A DNA stretch of 64,000 nt from Halomonas sp. S3-1-1 (GTDB lineage Bacteria; Pseudomonadota; Gammaproteobacteria; Pseudomonadales; Halomonadaceae). The stretch spans positions 558,001 to 622,000 of the forward strand of contig NZ_JALGBZ010000002.1 in assembly GCF_023757625.1 (NCBI RefSeq). The letters run 5' to 3'. Of this stretch, positions 49,908 through 58,723 are shown piece after piece (the first letter of the stretch is position 1; each line of letters begins with the position of its first letter). Under the pieces are notes generated by a model, which ran no database searches, had not been told where the DNA came from, and was given only the letters and a program-made list of their open reading frames with translations. The position numbers and the translations under genes were made by a program.

Positions 49908-50319
49908 TATGACCATGGTAGCAAAACACTGTTTTTTATTGGCAAGTGGTAGGAAGGTATGGCAAGCTCAGGACAGCTTGAACAATTAATAGTTTTAACC
50001 TATTGATGTTTGAGCCAATGAACCAGATAGCTACTGGGCTCGCGCTCAAAAAACGAGGTATTAACAAGGTGTTTGCCATGCAGATGCTATTGACTTACCT
50101 TGGGGTCTGCGAGTACAACGTAGCGGTCATATACACGTACCGGCCTTGAGCGATACACTAAGTGTGCTCATGTTTTAAGCCCGGGCGAAAGGGATGAGTA
50201 TTGGAATTGGTGCTATCACCAAGCTGATCTCAAGAGCGAGGCCTCGCTCACTGCCGCGATTGCTCTATCAAGCTCTCGTGGCTAATGTCGATTCGACGTC
50301 TAAATAAGGAGTTACATCA
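49908..50319. other. Long intergenic leader region of the S-layer-like gene
   Basis: A 412-bp stretch without a convincing gene. It holds a candidate promoter (50090-50119), an imperfect inverted repeat with arms GAGC/GCTC and ACACT/AGTGT (about 50148-50169), and a perfect 16-bp palindrome (50234-50249). A long, structured 5' untranslated region is likely and would fit a stable, abundant message. Confidence 0.6.
50090..50119 (+). promoter_or_regulatory. Candidate sigma-70 promoter of the S-layer-like gene
   Basis: TTGACT (50090-50095), an 18-bp spacer, then TACAAC (50114-50119). The transcript would have a leader of about 190 bases. Confidence 0.4.
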
Positions 50320-53208
50320 ATGGCTTTGTCAGTCACTGAAATTCAGCAGCTTTATACGGCCTATCTGGGTCGTCCCGCTGATCGTGCCGGTATCGACTAC
50401 TGGCAAGAACAGAACGTTAGCGAATTCGAACTGCGCGCTAACCTGGCCAACGACAACCAGCCCGAGTACGTCGAAATGTACGGCGATCGTACGCGCGCCG
50501 AACTGGTAGAATCCATCTATCAGAACATGTTTGGCCGCGATGCCGATGAAGAAGGTTTGGATTACTGGGTGAACGGTGACGGCGCTTCCGTACCGGCCAG
50601 CGAACTGCAGCAGCTGTTCATCTCTGCCGCGTCTGAAGAAGACCGCGCCGCATTCGATGAGCGTGTCAGCGACGACATCGATAGCATCAATGCGCCGGAA
50701 GCGCCCGAAGCTACTGACACTATCGACGTAACCTTCAATACCAGTACCACTGGTAACTCTGAAGAGATCTTCGGTACGTTCGAAACCACTACAGACGGCG
50801 AACTGGTACAAATCGCGCTGCCGTCCTTGGCTATCCCTAATCAGCAGCAGACCGTTACCTCTATCGGCAAAGCCGAGTGGGACGAAGCTGGCCAAGTGGT
50901 AACGACTTCAGCCGACTACACGTTCAACATGTCCAACCAGTTGGGCGCTGGCAAAGAGTACACTGGTGAGTTCCTGAGCCCGCTGCTGACCTCCGAGTCG
51001 CGCAGCGCCGACTCTCAGCTGTTCATCGAGCTGCTCGATATTCGTGCCGCAGGCACCGACGAGCCGCTGGGTAACCTGCCTATCGACGGTATCCGCTTCC
51101 AGGTCGACGGCGAAGAGACTGTTCTGCGCTCTGACGATATCTTCAACGCCAAGACCTACCCCGAGCTGCTATCTGCTATTCGTGACGCCATCATCGATAA
51201 CGATGACTTGGCTGGCTTCACCGCAGAAATCGGTTCCAGCTTCACCGCGACTGACGGTGGTGAGCCGATCCCGGGTGCCGTAGGTAGCACGATCATCCTG
51301 ACCGATGCTCAAGGTCGTGAAATTTCTGGCGGTTCGTTCACTTACAGCGATCAGGAAACCGGCGGTTTCACTCTGTATGGCGATCTGTCTACCGAAGCAC
51401 CTGAGTCCGTTCGTGAACTGATCTCTACCAACTTGGATCTGGACAACGTTGGTTACGGTTCTCAAGGCGGTACTATCAACCTGGCCGGTGAGTCCAACAC
51501 CGATAAAGGCGTTGAAGAGTTCAACGTCGATGCTGAAGACGGCGTATGGCTGACACGTCTTGAATCCCAGACCATTTCTGGTACTCAGGCGCTGAAAGAA
51601 ATCAACCTGGATGGCAGCGGCTACTTCCGCGTCGGTCAGCAGAGCGATCAAAACGTATTTAACATCGCTCAGCTGATGACTCAGGCTGCGGTTTCTGGCG
51701 TAGCACTTGCACAAAGCCTCGAAGCTTCAGCAGGTCTGGTCGATGTAGAGAAAGTCAACGCTCAGGAATTCGGAGGTGAAGTCAAGCTCAACGCTTACCT
51801 CACTGACGACGTGATCGAACGTGACATGAACCTGCAGGACAACCAGGCGGATCCGGCTGGTGACAACGTCAACTACACCTACCAGACAGCTGGTGGCAAC
51901 GACCAGATTTCTCTGATCGTTGAAGAAGGCGTTCTACAGCGTGAAGACGCTCTGCTGAACATCAACGCAGGTAACGGCAATAACGTTGTTGAAACCCTGA
52001 TCGTTGATGAGACTGGTCGCGCAGTTGAAAGCGTTAACCAGCAGTTGAACCAGGACTTTGGTGCCGAGCAGGTGACCATTGTAACCGGTAACGGCGATGA
52101 CGTTGTACGTACATGGGGTGCGGGCGATGCCACCATCAACACTGGTGCTGGTAACGACGTAATCTACGCCGACAACTCTGGTCTGCTGGGCGTAAACGGC
52201 GTTCCGCTCGAAGATGGCGCTACTCGTTGGGAGTTCAATTCAACTGCTTCTGGCGATGCACCCACTGGCGTTTCCAACAGCAATGCTGATCTGTCTGACG
52301 GCGCCAACGGTACCGAGCAAGTATTCAGCGATGCGTTCGACCTGCAAGTCCGTGTGGATTTCAAGGGTTTCGAATCTTCTTGGATCAACGTTCCGCACGC
52401 TGGCAACCAGACCACTTCGCTTGAAGTCAACCAGGCTATCAAGGACGCTGTCAACAATGACGCCGTTCTTCAGCACCTGATCCAAGCCAACGACGGCAAC
52501 GGTAACATCCTTGATATCGTTTCTCTGATCGATGGCGATAACCTGTCTGACCTGACTATCGATTTCCGCGGTCCGGAAGACAACGATGACTTCGATACCG
52601 ACAGCCTCGACGCGATTCGTGACATCTACACCGCCGATGGTGCTGGTGATGACGCAACCGACAGCGTCGTAGGTGAAGTAGCTGGTGTTGACAGTTCCGT
52701 TGAAAGCGATAACACCATCAATGCTGGCAACGGCAACGACGTTATCGTTCTTGGCACCGGCGAGAACAGCAACGACACCATCGTTCTGGAAGACAACTTC
52801 GGTCGTAACAGCATCGTCAACTTCATCGCGGGTAGCGATTCAGAAGACGACGATAGCTTCGATGCGGGCTACGATATCCTGGACTTCACCAACTACCTGG
52901 GCGGCTCTGCCAACTTCGGCGATGCAATCGGCGATGACCGCAGCGTAGTTGTAACCGATGACTTCGATTACGAAAGCGGCGTTTCCTGGGGCTCTCTGAG
53001 CGAAAGCGACGTTGCTGCTGAGTACGAAGACCAGGCTGGTTCTGACTTCGATAGCATCCTAATGGTTGAAGCTACAGGCGGCGGTGCTGGCCAGTACAAA
53101 GCGTTCCACGTTAGCTCTACCGATGGTAGCGAAGACGTAAGCGTTGACCTTCTGGGCGTGCTCGACTTCGGCGCTACTCAAGACTTTAATGCCGCTAACT
53201 TTGCATAA
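50320..53208 (+). CDS. Candidate S-layer/RTX-like protein with N-terminal DUF4214
   Basis: A 962-residue acidic protein with no Sec signal. Two DUF4214 cores lie in the first 75 residues (LYTAYLGRPADRAGIDYW and IYQNMFGRDADEEGLDYW). A long beta-rich, Asp/Asn/Gly-rich body follows, with RTX-like GNGDDVV and GAGNDVIYA (about 585-612) and AGNGNDVIVLGTG (about 799-811), then a C-terminal region with YDILDFTNYLGG. Cysteine is absent or nearly so, as is usual for S-layer proteins. A TAAGGAG ribosome site, strongly optimised-looking codons (GGT, CGT, AAC, CTG), a UUCG-loop terminator and a SapC-family gene downstream all point to an abundant surface protein. Type I export and S-layer formation are inferred. 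Confidence 0.85.
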   Translation: MALSVTEIQQLYTAYLGRPADRAGIDYWQEQNVSEFELRANLANDNQPEYVEMYGDRTRAELVESIYQNMFGRDADEEGLDYWVNGDGASVPASELQQLFISAASEEDRAAFDERVSDDIDSINAPEAPEATDTIDVTFNTSTTGNSEEIFGTFETTTDGELVQIALPSLAIPNQQQTVTSIGKAEWDEAGQVVTTSADYTFNMSNQLGAGKEYTGEFLSPLLTSESRSADSQLFIELLDIRAAGTDEPLGNLPIDGIRFQVDGEETVLRSDDIFNAKTYPELLSAIRDAIIDNDDLAGFTAEIGSSFTATDGGEPIPGAVGSTIILTDAQGREISGGSFTYSDQETGGFTLYGDLSTEAPESVRELISTNLDLDNVGYGSQGGTINLAGESNTDKGVEEFNVDAEDGVWLTRLESQTISGTQALKEINLDGSGYFRVGQQSDQNVFNIAQLMTQAAVSGVALAQSLEASAGLVDVEKVNAQEFGGEVKLNAYLTDDVIERDMNLQDNQADPAGDNVNYTYQTAGGNDQISLIVEEGVLQREDALLNINAGNGNNVVETLIVDETGRAVESVNQQLNQDFGAEQVTIVTGNGDDVVRTWGAGDATINTGAGNDVIYADNSGLLGVNGVPLEDGATRWEFNSTASGDAPTGVSNSNADLSDGANGTEQVFSDAFDLQVRVDFKGFESSWINVPHAGNQTTSLEVNQAIKDAVNNDAVLQHLIQANDGNGNILDIVSLIDGDNLSDLTIDFRGPEDNDDFDTDSLDAIRDIYTADGAGDDATDSVVGEVAGVDSSVESDNTINAGNGNDVIVLGTGENSNDTIVLEDNFGRNSIVNFIAGSDSEDDDSFDAGYDILDFTNYLGGSANFGDAIGDDRSVVVTDDFDYESGVSWGSLSESDVAAEYEDQAGSDFDSILMVEATGGGAGQYKAFHVSSTDGSEDVSVDLLGVLDFGATQDFNAANFA

Positions 53209-53232
53209 CGTTTAGCAGCTAAAAGCCTTGTA

Positions 53233-53261
53233 AGCCCCCAGCTTCGGCTGGGGGCTTTTTA
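53233..53261 (+). terminator. Strong UUCG-loop terminator after the S-layer-like gene
   Basis: AGCCCCCAGC and GCTGGGGGCT pair perfectly around a TTCG tetraloop and are followed by T-rich sequence. An exceptionally stable hairpin, fitting a highly expressed gene. Confidence 0.95.
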
Positions 53262-53353
53262 TTTGTAGCAAAGATTTTTGAACACGCGGACTACGGATTT
53301 GTCATATTTATCATCAGTAATGAATGTTTGTAACGCGACATTTAAGAGGCCTC

Positions 53354-54157
53354 ATGTCTAGCTTTGCACCGCTTTCTTTCAGTGAGTTCCAGAATAAACG
53401 CTGGTTAAATACCCCTGATTTCAATTTTGTTTCTACTCAGAGCGCCATTGCGCTTGTCGCTCAAGAGCTTCCTCACGCAATCCCCACCATGCCAGTAGGG
53501 TTCCGTAAGCTGGAAGACGGGCGCTACGAGCTGGTTGCTATTTGCGCCTTGGGCAATGAGCGAAACTTGTTCGTCCATGCGGATGGCCGCTGGCTGGCGA
53601 GCTACAAGCCTGCGCTGTTGCGCTCTTATCCGTTTTTAACCCAATACGATAATGCTCAAAACCGGCACGTGCTATGTGTGGATGAGAGTAGTGGTTTAGT
53701 AATTGACGATGCTAGTCAGCAGGGTACTCCTTTCTTCGATGACACAGGAAAGCCGAGCGAACAGCTCACCAAAATAAAAGAGTTTTTGACTCGGTGGCAG
53801 AAACAGAGGGCGGTCATTCAGAAGGCAGTAGACATGCTTTCAAGCTTGGGAGTGATCGTGCCTTGGACATTGCATATAAAGCAGCATAATGGTGAAACCA
53901 TCTCAGCACTGGACGGTTTTTATCGAGTAGACGAGGCCGTTTTGAATGCGTTATCCAGCCAAAAGATACAAGCCTTGAGGCAGGTGAATGCGCTACCCGT
54001 CGCGTATGCTCAGCTTTTTTCACAGCACAGAATTGCCGTACTTACGCGTCTCAATAGTATGCACGCAAAAAATACGGATACGCCGTTTAGCGAAAGTGAT
54101 GTGGATTCTCTTTTCAAAGAAGGTGATGATGATTTTACCTTCGACTTTGATAGCTAA
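53354..54157 (+). CDS. SapC-family protein
   Basis: A 267-residue protein of the SapC family, named from S-layer loci. It begins MSSFAPLSFSEFQNKRW and includes VALVAQELPHAIPTMPVGF-like and GRWLASYKPALLRSYPF-like segments typical of the family, ending in an acidic Asp/Phe tail. No signal peptide or membrane segment. ATG at 53354 follows AAGAGG; an upstream ATG at 53324 would place the ribosome site inside the gene. The biochemical role is unknown; its place right after the S-layer-like gene is the main clue. Confidence 0.85.
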   Translation: MSSFAPLSFSEFQNKRWLNTPDFNFVSTQSAIALVAQELPHAIPTMPVGFRKLEDGRYELVAICALGNERNLFVHADGRWLASYKPALLRSYPFLTQYDNAQNRHVLCVDESSGLVIDDASQQGTPFFDDTGKPSEQLTKIKEFLTRWQKQRAVIQKAVDMLSSLGVIVPWTLHIKQHNGETISALDGFYRVDEAVLNALSSQKIQALRQVNALPVAYAQLFSQHRIAVLTRLNSMHAKNTDTPFSESDVDSLFKEGDDDFTFDFDS

Positions 54158-54189
54158 AACGTGACATTTGCATGTTTTAAATGCTTTTC

Positions 54190-54246
54190 AAACACCTGTG
54201 TGAATCATTGAAAATGCCGTTGAGAAGGTGTTTCAATGATTGTTTT
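54190..54246 (+). other. Overlapping alternative hairpins after the SapC gene
   Basis: A perfect 11-bp stem (54203-54213 with 54231-54241) shares bases 54231-54233 with an 8-bp stem (54190-54197 with 54226-54233), so only one can form at a time. GTTTTG follows the longer stem. It may be a terminator with a competing fold. Confidence 0.55.
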
Positions 54247-54386
54247 GTCACCTGGTTTATTTTAAAGAGTGGGCGATATTGGGGAGGTGGTGTGCGTAGG
54301 ACGATGCTTATTACGAGGCGCCAGCGATCGATACACTAAGCAAAGACGCGTTCCCGACACGGGTTCCTTGGGTGATCGAAACAACT

Positions 54387-54415
54387 TTTACCCAAGGGTC
54401 CAACTTCAGTAGAAT
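54387..54415 (+). promoter_or_regulatory. Candidate sigma-70 promoter
   Basis: TTTACC (54387-54392), a 17-bp spacer and TAGAAT (54410-54415), about 35 bp upstream of the next start codon. Confidence 0.45.
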
Positions 54416-54450
54416 ATCGCGCCTATTATAGGCCACTAGAGCAGCGCTGG

Positions 54451-55026
54451 ATGTCCGAATTACCCAAGAGTATCGTGCTGAATGGCTATCGATATCCCAC
54501 GTGGACCCTAAGCGTACGGGCGCGTGAGCAGCTCGCTAATCTCCATCGTGTGGATGCGTATATCGAGGAGTTGAATGATCGGCTGTCGTTTTATACGTCC
54601 GCGCGTGATCTATGTCAGAGGCACTTGTTGGATGCGCTGCCCAAGAGCTCGTTACCTGCTCAGCGAAGCTACTGGCAAACTGCGCCGCTCGAATGGGCAC
54701 GCGCTGAATGGCCACCCCGTTCTTCCTCATTGAGGCTACGCCTACTAGGTGATGCAATTCATTATCGTGAAGGTGACCAGGTGCTGATATACGTCAAAGG
54801 GCACGGAGTGGTGGGATGGGGGCAAGTTGAAACCGAGGCGCTATCCACCATGCGTTGCCTGGTTTGGCGCTTTAGAGTGGCAACCCTAAAAGATGCGCTG
54901 TCTGCCAAAGCACTTAGGGGTTTAGGTCTTCGCCATCCTAATCGCGCTTCTCAATTGCTACCTACACCATCTGGAGTACCGGCGCTTTTGACAGCGCTCG
55001 AGAAAAGGCCCGCTTTCACGCCGTGA
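54451..55026 (+). CDS. Hypothetical protein: DUF6447-like domain plus EVE/PUA-like domain
   Basis: A 191-residue cytosolic protein. Residues about 8-65 align without gaps to the 70-residue protein encoded next (roughly 20 of 58 identical by hand count; shared pattern G-x-x-Y, LS, AR-x-QL-x-NL, I-x-x-LN, ALP/ELP). The C-terminal part contains GDQVLIYVKGHGVVGWGQVE, which looks like the core of an EVE/PUA-like fold; members of that fold often bind modified nucleic acid bases or RNA. Function unknown. The ribosome site is weak. Confidence 0.7.
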   Translation: MSELPKSIVLNGYRYPTWTLSVRAREQLANLHRVDAYIEELNDRLSFYTSARDLCQRHLLDALPKSSLPAQRSYWQTAPLEWARAEWPPRSSSLRLRLLGDAIHYREGDQVLIYVKGHGVVGWGQVETEALSTMRCLVWRFRVATLKDALSAKALRGLGLRHPNRASQLLPTPSGVPALLTALEKRPAFTP

Positions 55027-55038
55027 TGTGAGAGAGCT

Positions 55039-55066
55039 TCGACATTTGAACAAACACCTGTAATAA
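55039..55066 (+). promoter_or_regulatory. Candidate sigma-70 promoter
   Basis: TCGACA (55039-55044), a 16-bp spacer and TAATAA (55061-55066), about 40 bp upstream of the 70-residue protein gene. Confidence 0.5.
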
Positions 55067-55104
55067 TCCGCTCTTAAGTATTAACGACCCCTAAGGAGTA
55101 CTTT

Positions 55105-55317
55105 ATGGCGCAGGAGAAAGCCCAGACCGTCACTATCGATGGTCAGGAATATAATATGGCGGATCTATCTGAAAACGCGCGTGCTCAGCTAGTGAACCTA
55201 CGCGTAACGGATCAGGAAATTCAGCGCCTCAATCAGCAGTTGGCTATTGCTCAGACAGCTCGTACTGCCTACGCCAATGCACTTAAAGCCGAGTTACCTG
55301 AAAAGCAAACCCACTGA
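55105..55317 (+). CDS. Small DUF6447-like protein
   Basis: A 70-residue acidic, helical protein with pattern TIDGQEYNMADLS at the start and a heptad-like stretch (IQRLNQQLAIAQTARTAY). It matches the small DUF6447-type family in style and is related to the N-terminal domain of the protein upstream. AAGGAG sits well upstream of the ATG. Dimerisation through the helix is plausible. Function unknown. Confidence 0.8.
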   Translation: MAQEKAQTVTIDGQEYNMADLSENARAQLVNLRVTDQEIQRLNQQLAIAQTARTAYANALKAELPEKQTH

Positions 55318-55526
55318 GTGCCTTCTTGAACGACAAGGTATTGCTTGGCTGTTTATATTCGACGGTCAAGCTGTTCCTTATTTAGCTAACGATTTAATCG
55401 CTTGGTTTCAGTGGCGCACTGGCACCAGGCGGTTTTTTTGATCCCGTCTAACTATTTTCGCTTTATGCGCATACCAAAAAGTGCATCTATCGCCCGGGTC
55501 GGGGCGCGCCTGCCTTAACGTAAGTT

Positions 55527-56918
55527 ATGTATCGAGATAATCCTTTTTTGAGGGTTTGCTTGAACGCTCTCTTCCCAAACCCTTCCCAAAGAGAGGCTGG
55601 GTTTCCTGAAAATGTATGCCAACGGTTGTGCTACTATTTCTGCCCCTTGTTTTGGCTGGACGGCAGAATGGTCGGTAGCAAACCTTTAACGTTTTTTGTC
55701 AGTGTTGCTGTTTTTATGATGGGCGCGATTGCGTTGATTGCGCCTTCTGGCTACTCCATCGGCGCGGGGTTGCTGTTGCTGGCTTCGCCTGTTCTTTTAC
55801 TTCAGCCTCTCTCAATTACGTTGACCCGTCAGGATAAATGGATCATTGCAGTGCTTTTTGCATACTGTGCCGTGGTTGGTGGGCTTGGGGGTATGGAGGC
55901 AGGGGCGCCCGGGTTTGATCGTCCATCACGCTTTCTTTTAGCGATTCCTGTGCTGCTTTTAATTTTGCATTACCCTCCCTTACTTTCGTGGCTCTGGGGT
56001 GGATTGGCGCTTGGCGCCATCGGCGCTGGCAGCTGGGCACTCTGGCAAAATTTAGTTTTGAATGTGGAGCGCGCCGACGGTTTTGTGCACGTTATTCAGT
56101 TTGGCAATTTAAGCATGCTAATGGGCGTTTTTAGTTTGGCTGGATTGGGCTGGGCTTTAGGTCGCCGTGGCAGAGCTTTGTGGTTTGCGCTGCTGCTGGC
56201 TGGCGCATGTTTAGGGATGCTGGGCTCACTTTTGTCAGGTAGTCGCGGCGGATGGATCGGCCTACCTTTCATCGCTTTCGTGCTTTATCGTAGCTATGGT
56301 CGCGGGTTCTCGCTCAAAACCAGGGCGGTGGCGGTAGGGCTTATACTGGCCATTGCCGCGATTATGTACGTGACCCCGCAAACCGGGGTTCAGGAGCGCA
56401 TTCAAGCTGGTATTAACGATGTAACTCAGTATGTCGGTGGAGGCGATCGTGACACTTCACTGGGGCTTCGTTTTCAGATGTGGCGAGGCGCCGGGCTCCT
56501 TATTGCCAAGCATCCGGTGTTGGGATGGGGCGATACTGGTTACGTCCAGGCGATGCAGGCGCTGGGCGAAAGTGGCCAGATCAATCCGGCAGCGGCCGGG
56601 TTTGACCACGCGCACAACGATTTTATCGATGCCACCGCCAAACGCGGCGTGGTAGGACTCACTATTTTGCTGGCCCTTTATCTAGTACCGATGCGCTTGT
56701 TTGCCTCTGGGCTTTCTCACGAAAACTACCGCGTTCGCTCGATAGCGGTGGCGGGTACGCTGCTGCCCGTGGCCTATATCGATTTTGGCCTCTCGCAAAC
56801 CTTCATGGCGCACAACAGCGGCGCCATGTTCTACGCCTTCTGGCTAGCGGTGTGGTGGGGCGCGTATAGCGCCTACCGGCGCCAGTCAGCCGCCGTCGCC
56901 GCGTCTTTCACGCACTGA
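55527..56918 (+). CDS. waaL: O-antigen ligase-family membrane protein (WaaL-like)
   Basis: A 463-residue inner-membrane protein with about eleven hydrophobic segments. The large periplasmic loop and the segment GFDHAHNDFIDATAKRGVVG (about 352-371) match the Wzy_C/O-antigen ligase family, whose His residue is essential. Expected to join exported polysaccharide to lipid A-core in the periplasm. Because an ABC exporter (Wzm-Wzt) is present, ligase is preferred over Wzy polymerase, but the two cannot be separated by eye. The N-terminal 40 residues before the first membrane segment are unusual, and an internal start near 55668 is possible. Confidence 0.8.
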   Translation: MYRDNPFLRVCLNALFPNPSQREAGFPENVCQRLCYYFCPLFWLDGRMVGSKPLTFFVSVAVFMMGAIALIAPSGYSIGAGLLLLASPVLLLQPLSITLTRQDKWIIAVLFAYCAVVGGLGGMEAGAPGFDRPSRFLLAIPVLLLILHYPPLLSWLWGGLALGAIGAGSWALWQNLVLNVERADGFVHVIQFGNLSMLMGVFSLAGLGWALGRRGRALWFALLLAGACLGMLGSLLSGSRGGWIGLPFIAFVLYRSYGRGFSLKTRAVAVGLILAIAAIMYVTPQTGVQERIQAGINDVTQYVGGGDRDTSLGLRFQMWRGAGLLIAKHPVLGWGDTGYVQAMQALGESGQINPAAAGFDHAHNDFIDATAKRGVVGLTILLALYLVPMRLFASGLSHENYRVRSIAVAGTLLPVAYIDFGLSQTFMAHNSGAMFYAFWLAVWWGAYSAYRRQSAAVAASFTH

Positions 56919-57103
56919 GCCCTACTCGCATTAAAAAGCCGGGTCTGGCTTAACGCGGTTGGATGCGTTATAGCTAAAAGGTGGCCGCCGGGCGAGGGAG
57001 TCGTAGTTTTCGCAAAGCGGGCCGAAGAGCACGCGATGGCCGCTCGAGCGCAACAACAAGCAGGGAAAACGAGCTGCAACAATAATGCTGGGAGGCATAA
57101 CCG

Positions 57104-58612
57104 ATGCTAACACCGACTCAAACCATACAGTCCTACTATCTGGCGCTTTTTAGCCGCGCCGCCGACCCCGCCGGCCTTGCCCACTGGCAGGCGCAGCTGG
57201 ATAGCGGTGCGCTCGCCCCCCAAGGCGTGCTGTTCAATATGCTACAGTCGGAGGAGTTTCTGGCAGGTACGTCCGGACTGTTCGACCCGGAGGATAGCGG
57301 CTGGGTTCACGAAATTTACCAACGACTCTTTGCCCGCGACGCCGAACCTGCGGGCGTCGAATACTGGAACGCGCGCGCCGCGGAGGGCGCTACGGCTCAA
57401 GCATTAATGGAGTCCATCATGGCCTCGGCCAGCAAAACTGATCTGGAAGCCCTCGATGCCTATACGTCGGTAGCGCAGTTCTATTCCCAAAACGTGAGTG
57501 ATGCGGACTACGACGCTGACCAGCCGCTGGTGCAGGACGGCTTTCGCAGCAACGAGCAGCTTTATGCCGACCTGCAGGCGCTCGACGCGCGCTTCGACAC
57601 GCTGTCGCTGACCCAGGCGGGGGAGTCGATCGAAGGGAGCCCGCTTTATGCGGCAAGCGTGGGTGATGGGCCGCGTAAGCTGATGATCGTGACCCAACAG
57701 CACGGCGACGAGCCGGTGGGTACCGAGGCCGCCATGCATTTTCTCGAGTGGCTAAGCGGCGACAGCGACGCTGCTGCGGCGCTTCGTGAGCAGGTGAGCG
57801 TGACCGTGATGCCGCGCGTCAACCCGGACGGCTTCGCGCGCTGGGAGCAGCTGGTTGCCGGTAATCTCGACCCGGAAACGACGCTGGACCCGCGCCGCAA
57901 CGCCGCCGATATCGATCTCAACCGCACTTGGGACTCCTCTCAGCCCCTCGATGCCACCCAAGCGCCGGAAACCGCGGCGATCCGCGCCGTGCTGGCTGCT
58001 TTCGAGCCGGAGATGCTGCTCGATTATCACAACCAGAATAACTATTTGAACGCAGCCGGCGAGCTTGAAACCCAATCGGTTCTGTGGCCGACCAATGACA
58101 GCGTCGCGCCGGGCATTACCGCCACAGCCCAGCAGGCCGCCCTAGCGCTTGCCCAGGGGCTCGAGGCGTTCGACTATGGCTATCTGTCGCTTTTCCCCGG
58201 CGGTGACGCGGCGGATATCGGCCGTAACGGGATCGGCATCGACGGTACGCCGGTGCTGCTGGTCGAGCAGCGCGGGCTCGAAGAGTTCGAGCTAAAAGCG
58301 CTGGAAGGGCTCGAGCTTGATTTCGACGCGGTGGCAAGCGCGCTGACCCTTGAAGGCATCCTGGGGATGCTGGAGATCGCGCGGGCACTTGGCAATGATG
58401 GCTTTGCCGGCTTCGACCCGGCGCTGGCGTTGGAGATTCCCGAGCGCGGAGAGCGTACCCCGTTCGAAGAGCTTTACGGCGAAGAGATCGAATGGGGGGG
58501 CGCCGCCGCCACGCTCGACGCGACCGCCATGGCGGCGATGAACGAGCCGGTCACACCGCTGACGCTGGCCGGCGTAGCGGATGCCCCGATGGCAGAGTAT
58601 CAGGTGGCCTGA
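57104..58612 (+). CDS. M14-type zinc carboxypeptidase with N-terminal DUF4214
   Basis: A 502-residue predicted exopeptidase. Residues about 5-115 carry two DUF4214 cores (YYLALFSRAADPAGLAHW and IYQRLFARDAEPAGVEYW). The peptidase domain follows with zinc ligands in QQHGDEPVGTEA (HxxE), then NPDGFARWE, DIDLNRTWD and LLDYHNQNN (zinc His), and a late Glu in LLVEQRGLEE. No signal peptide precedes the DUF4214 region, as in the other DUF4214 proteins here, so type I export is suspected. GGGAGG precedes the ATG. Confidence 0.87.
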   Translation: MLTPTQTIQSYYLALFSRAADPAGLAHWQAQLDSGALAPQGVLFNMLQSEEFLAGTSGLFDPEDSGWVHEIYQRLFARDAEPAGVEYWNARAAEGATAQALMESIMASASKTDLEALDAYTSVAQFYSQNVSDADYDADQPLVQDGFRSNEQLYADLQALDARFDTLSLTQAGESIEGSPLYAASVGDGPRKLMIVTQQHGDEPVGTEAAMHFLEWLSGDSDAAAALREQVSVTVMPRVNPDGFARWEQLVAGNLDPETTLDPRRNAADIDLNRTWDSSQPLDATQAPETAAIRAVLAAFEPEMLLDYHNQNNYLNAAGELETQSVLWPTNDSVAPGITATAQQAALALAQGLEAFDYGYLSLFPGGDAADIGRNGIGIDGTPVLLVEQRGLEEFELKALEGLELDFDAVASALTLEGILGMLEIARALGNDGFAGFDPALALEIPERGERTPFEELYGEEIEWGGAAATLDATAMAAMNEPVTPLTLAGVADAPMAEYQVA

Positions 58613-58647
58613 GCCGTTTCACCGTTTTAAATGTACCGTTACGTCAG

Positions 58648-58687
58648 AAAAAAAGCGGCGCGCTACCGAGTAGCGCGCCGCTTTTTT
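58648..58687. terminator. Bidirectional terminator
   Basis: A long perfect hairpin (GCGGCGCGCTA with TAGCGCGCCGC around CCGAG) is flanked by A runs on one side and T runs on the other. It serves the carboxypeptidase gene and the convergent flgO-like gene. Confidence 0.95.
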
Positions 58688-58723
58688 GGTTGTTGGCTGG
58701 CAGGCGCTTAAACGCTTTAGCCG

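Noticed and set aside
50148..54340. Shared 12-mer CGATACACTAAG upstream of the S-layer-like gene and upstream of the 54451 gene
   Set aside because: Over a hundred chance pairs of identical 12-mers are expected in 64 kb, and the flanks do not match.
55400..55440. Possible terminator after the DUF6447-like gene (CAGTG/CACTG hairpin and seven T)
   Set aside because: The stem is only 5 bp and is 11 bases away from the T run, so support is too weak to list as a feature.
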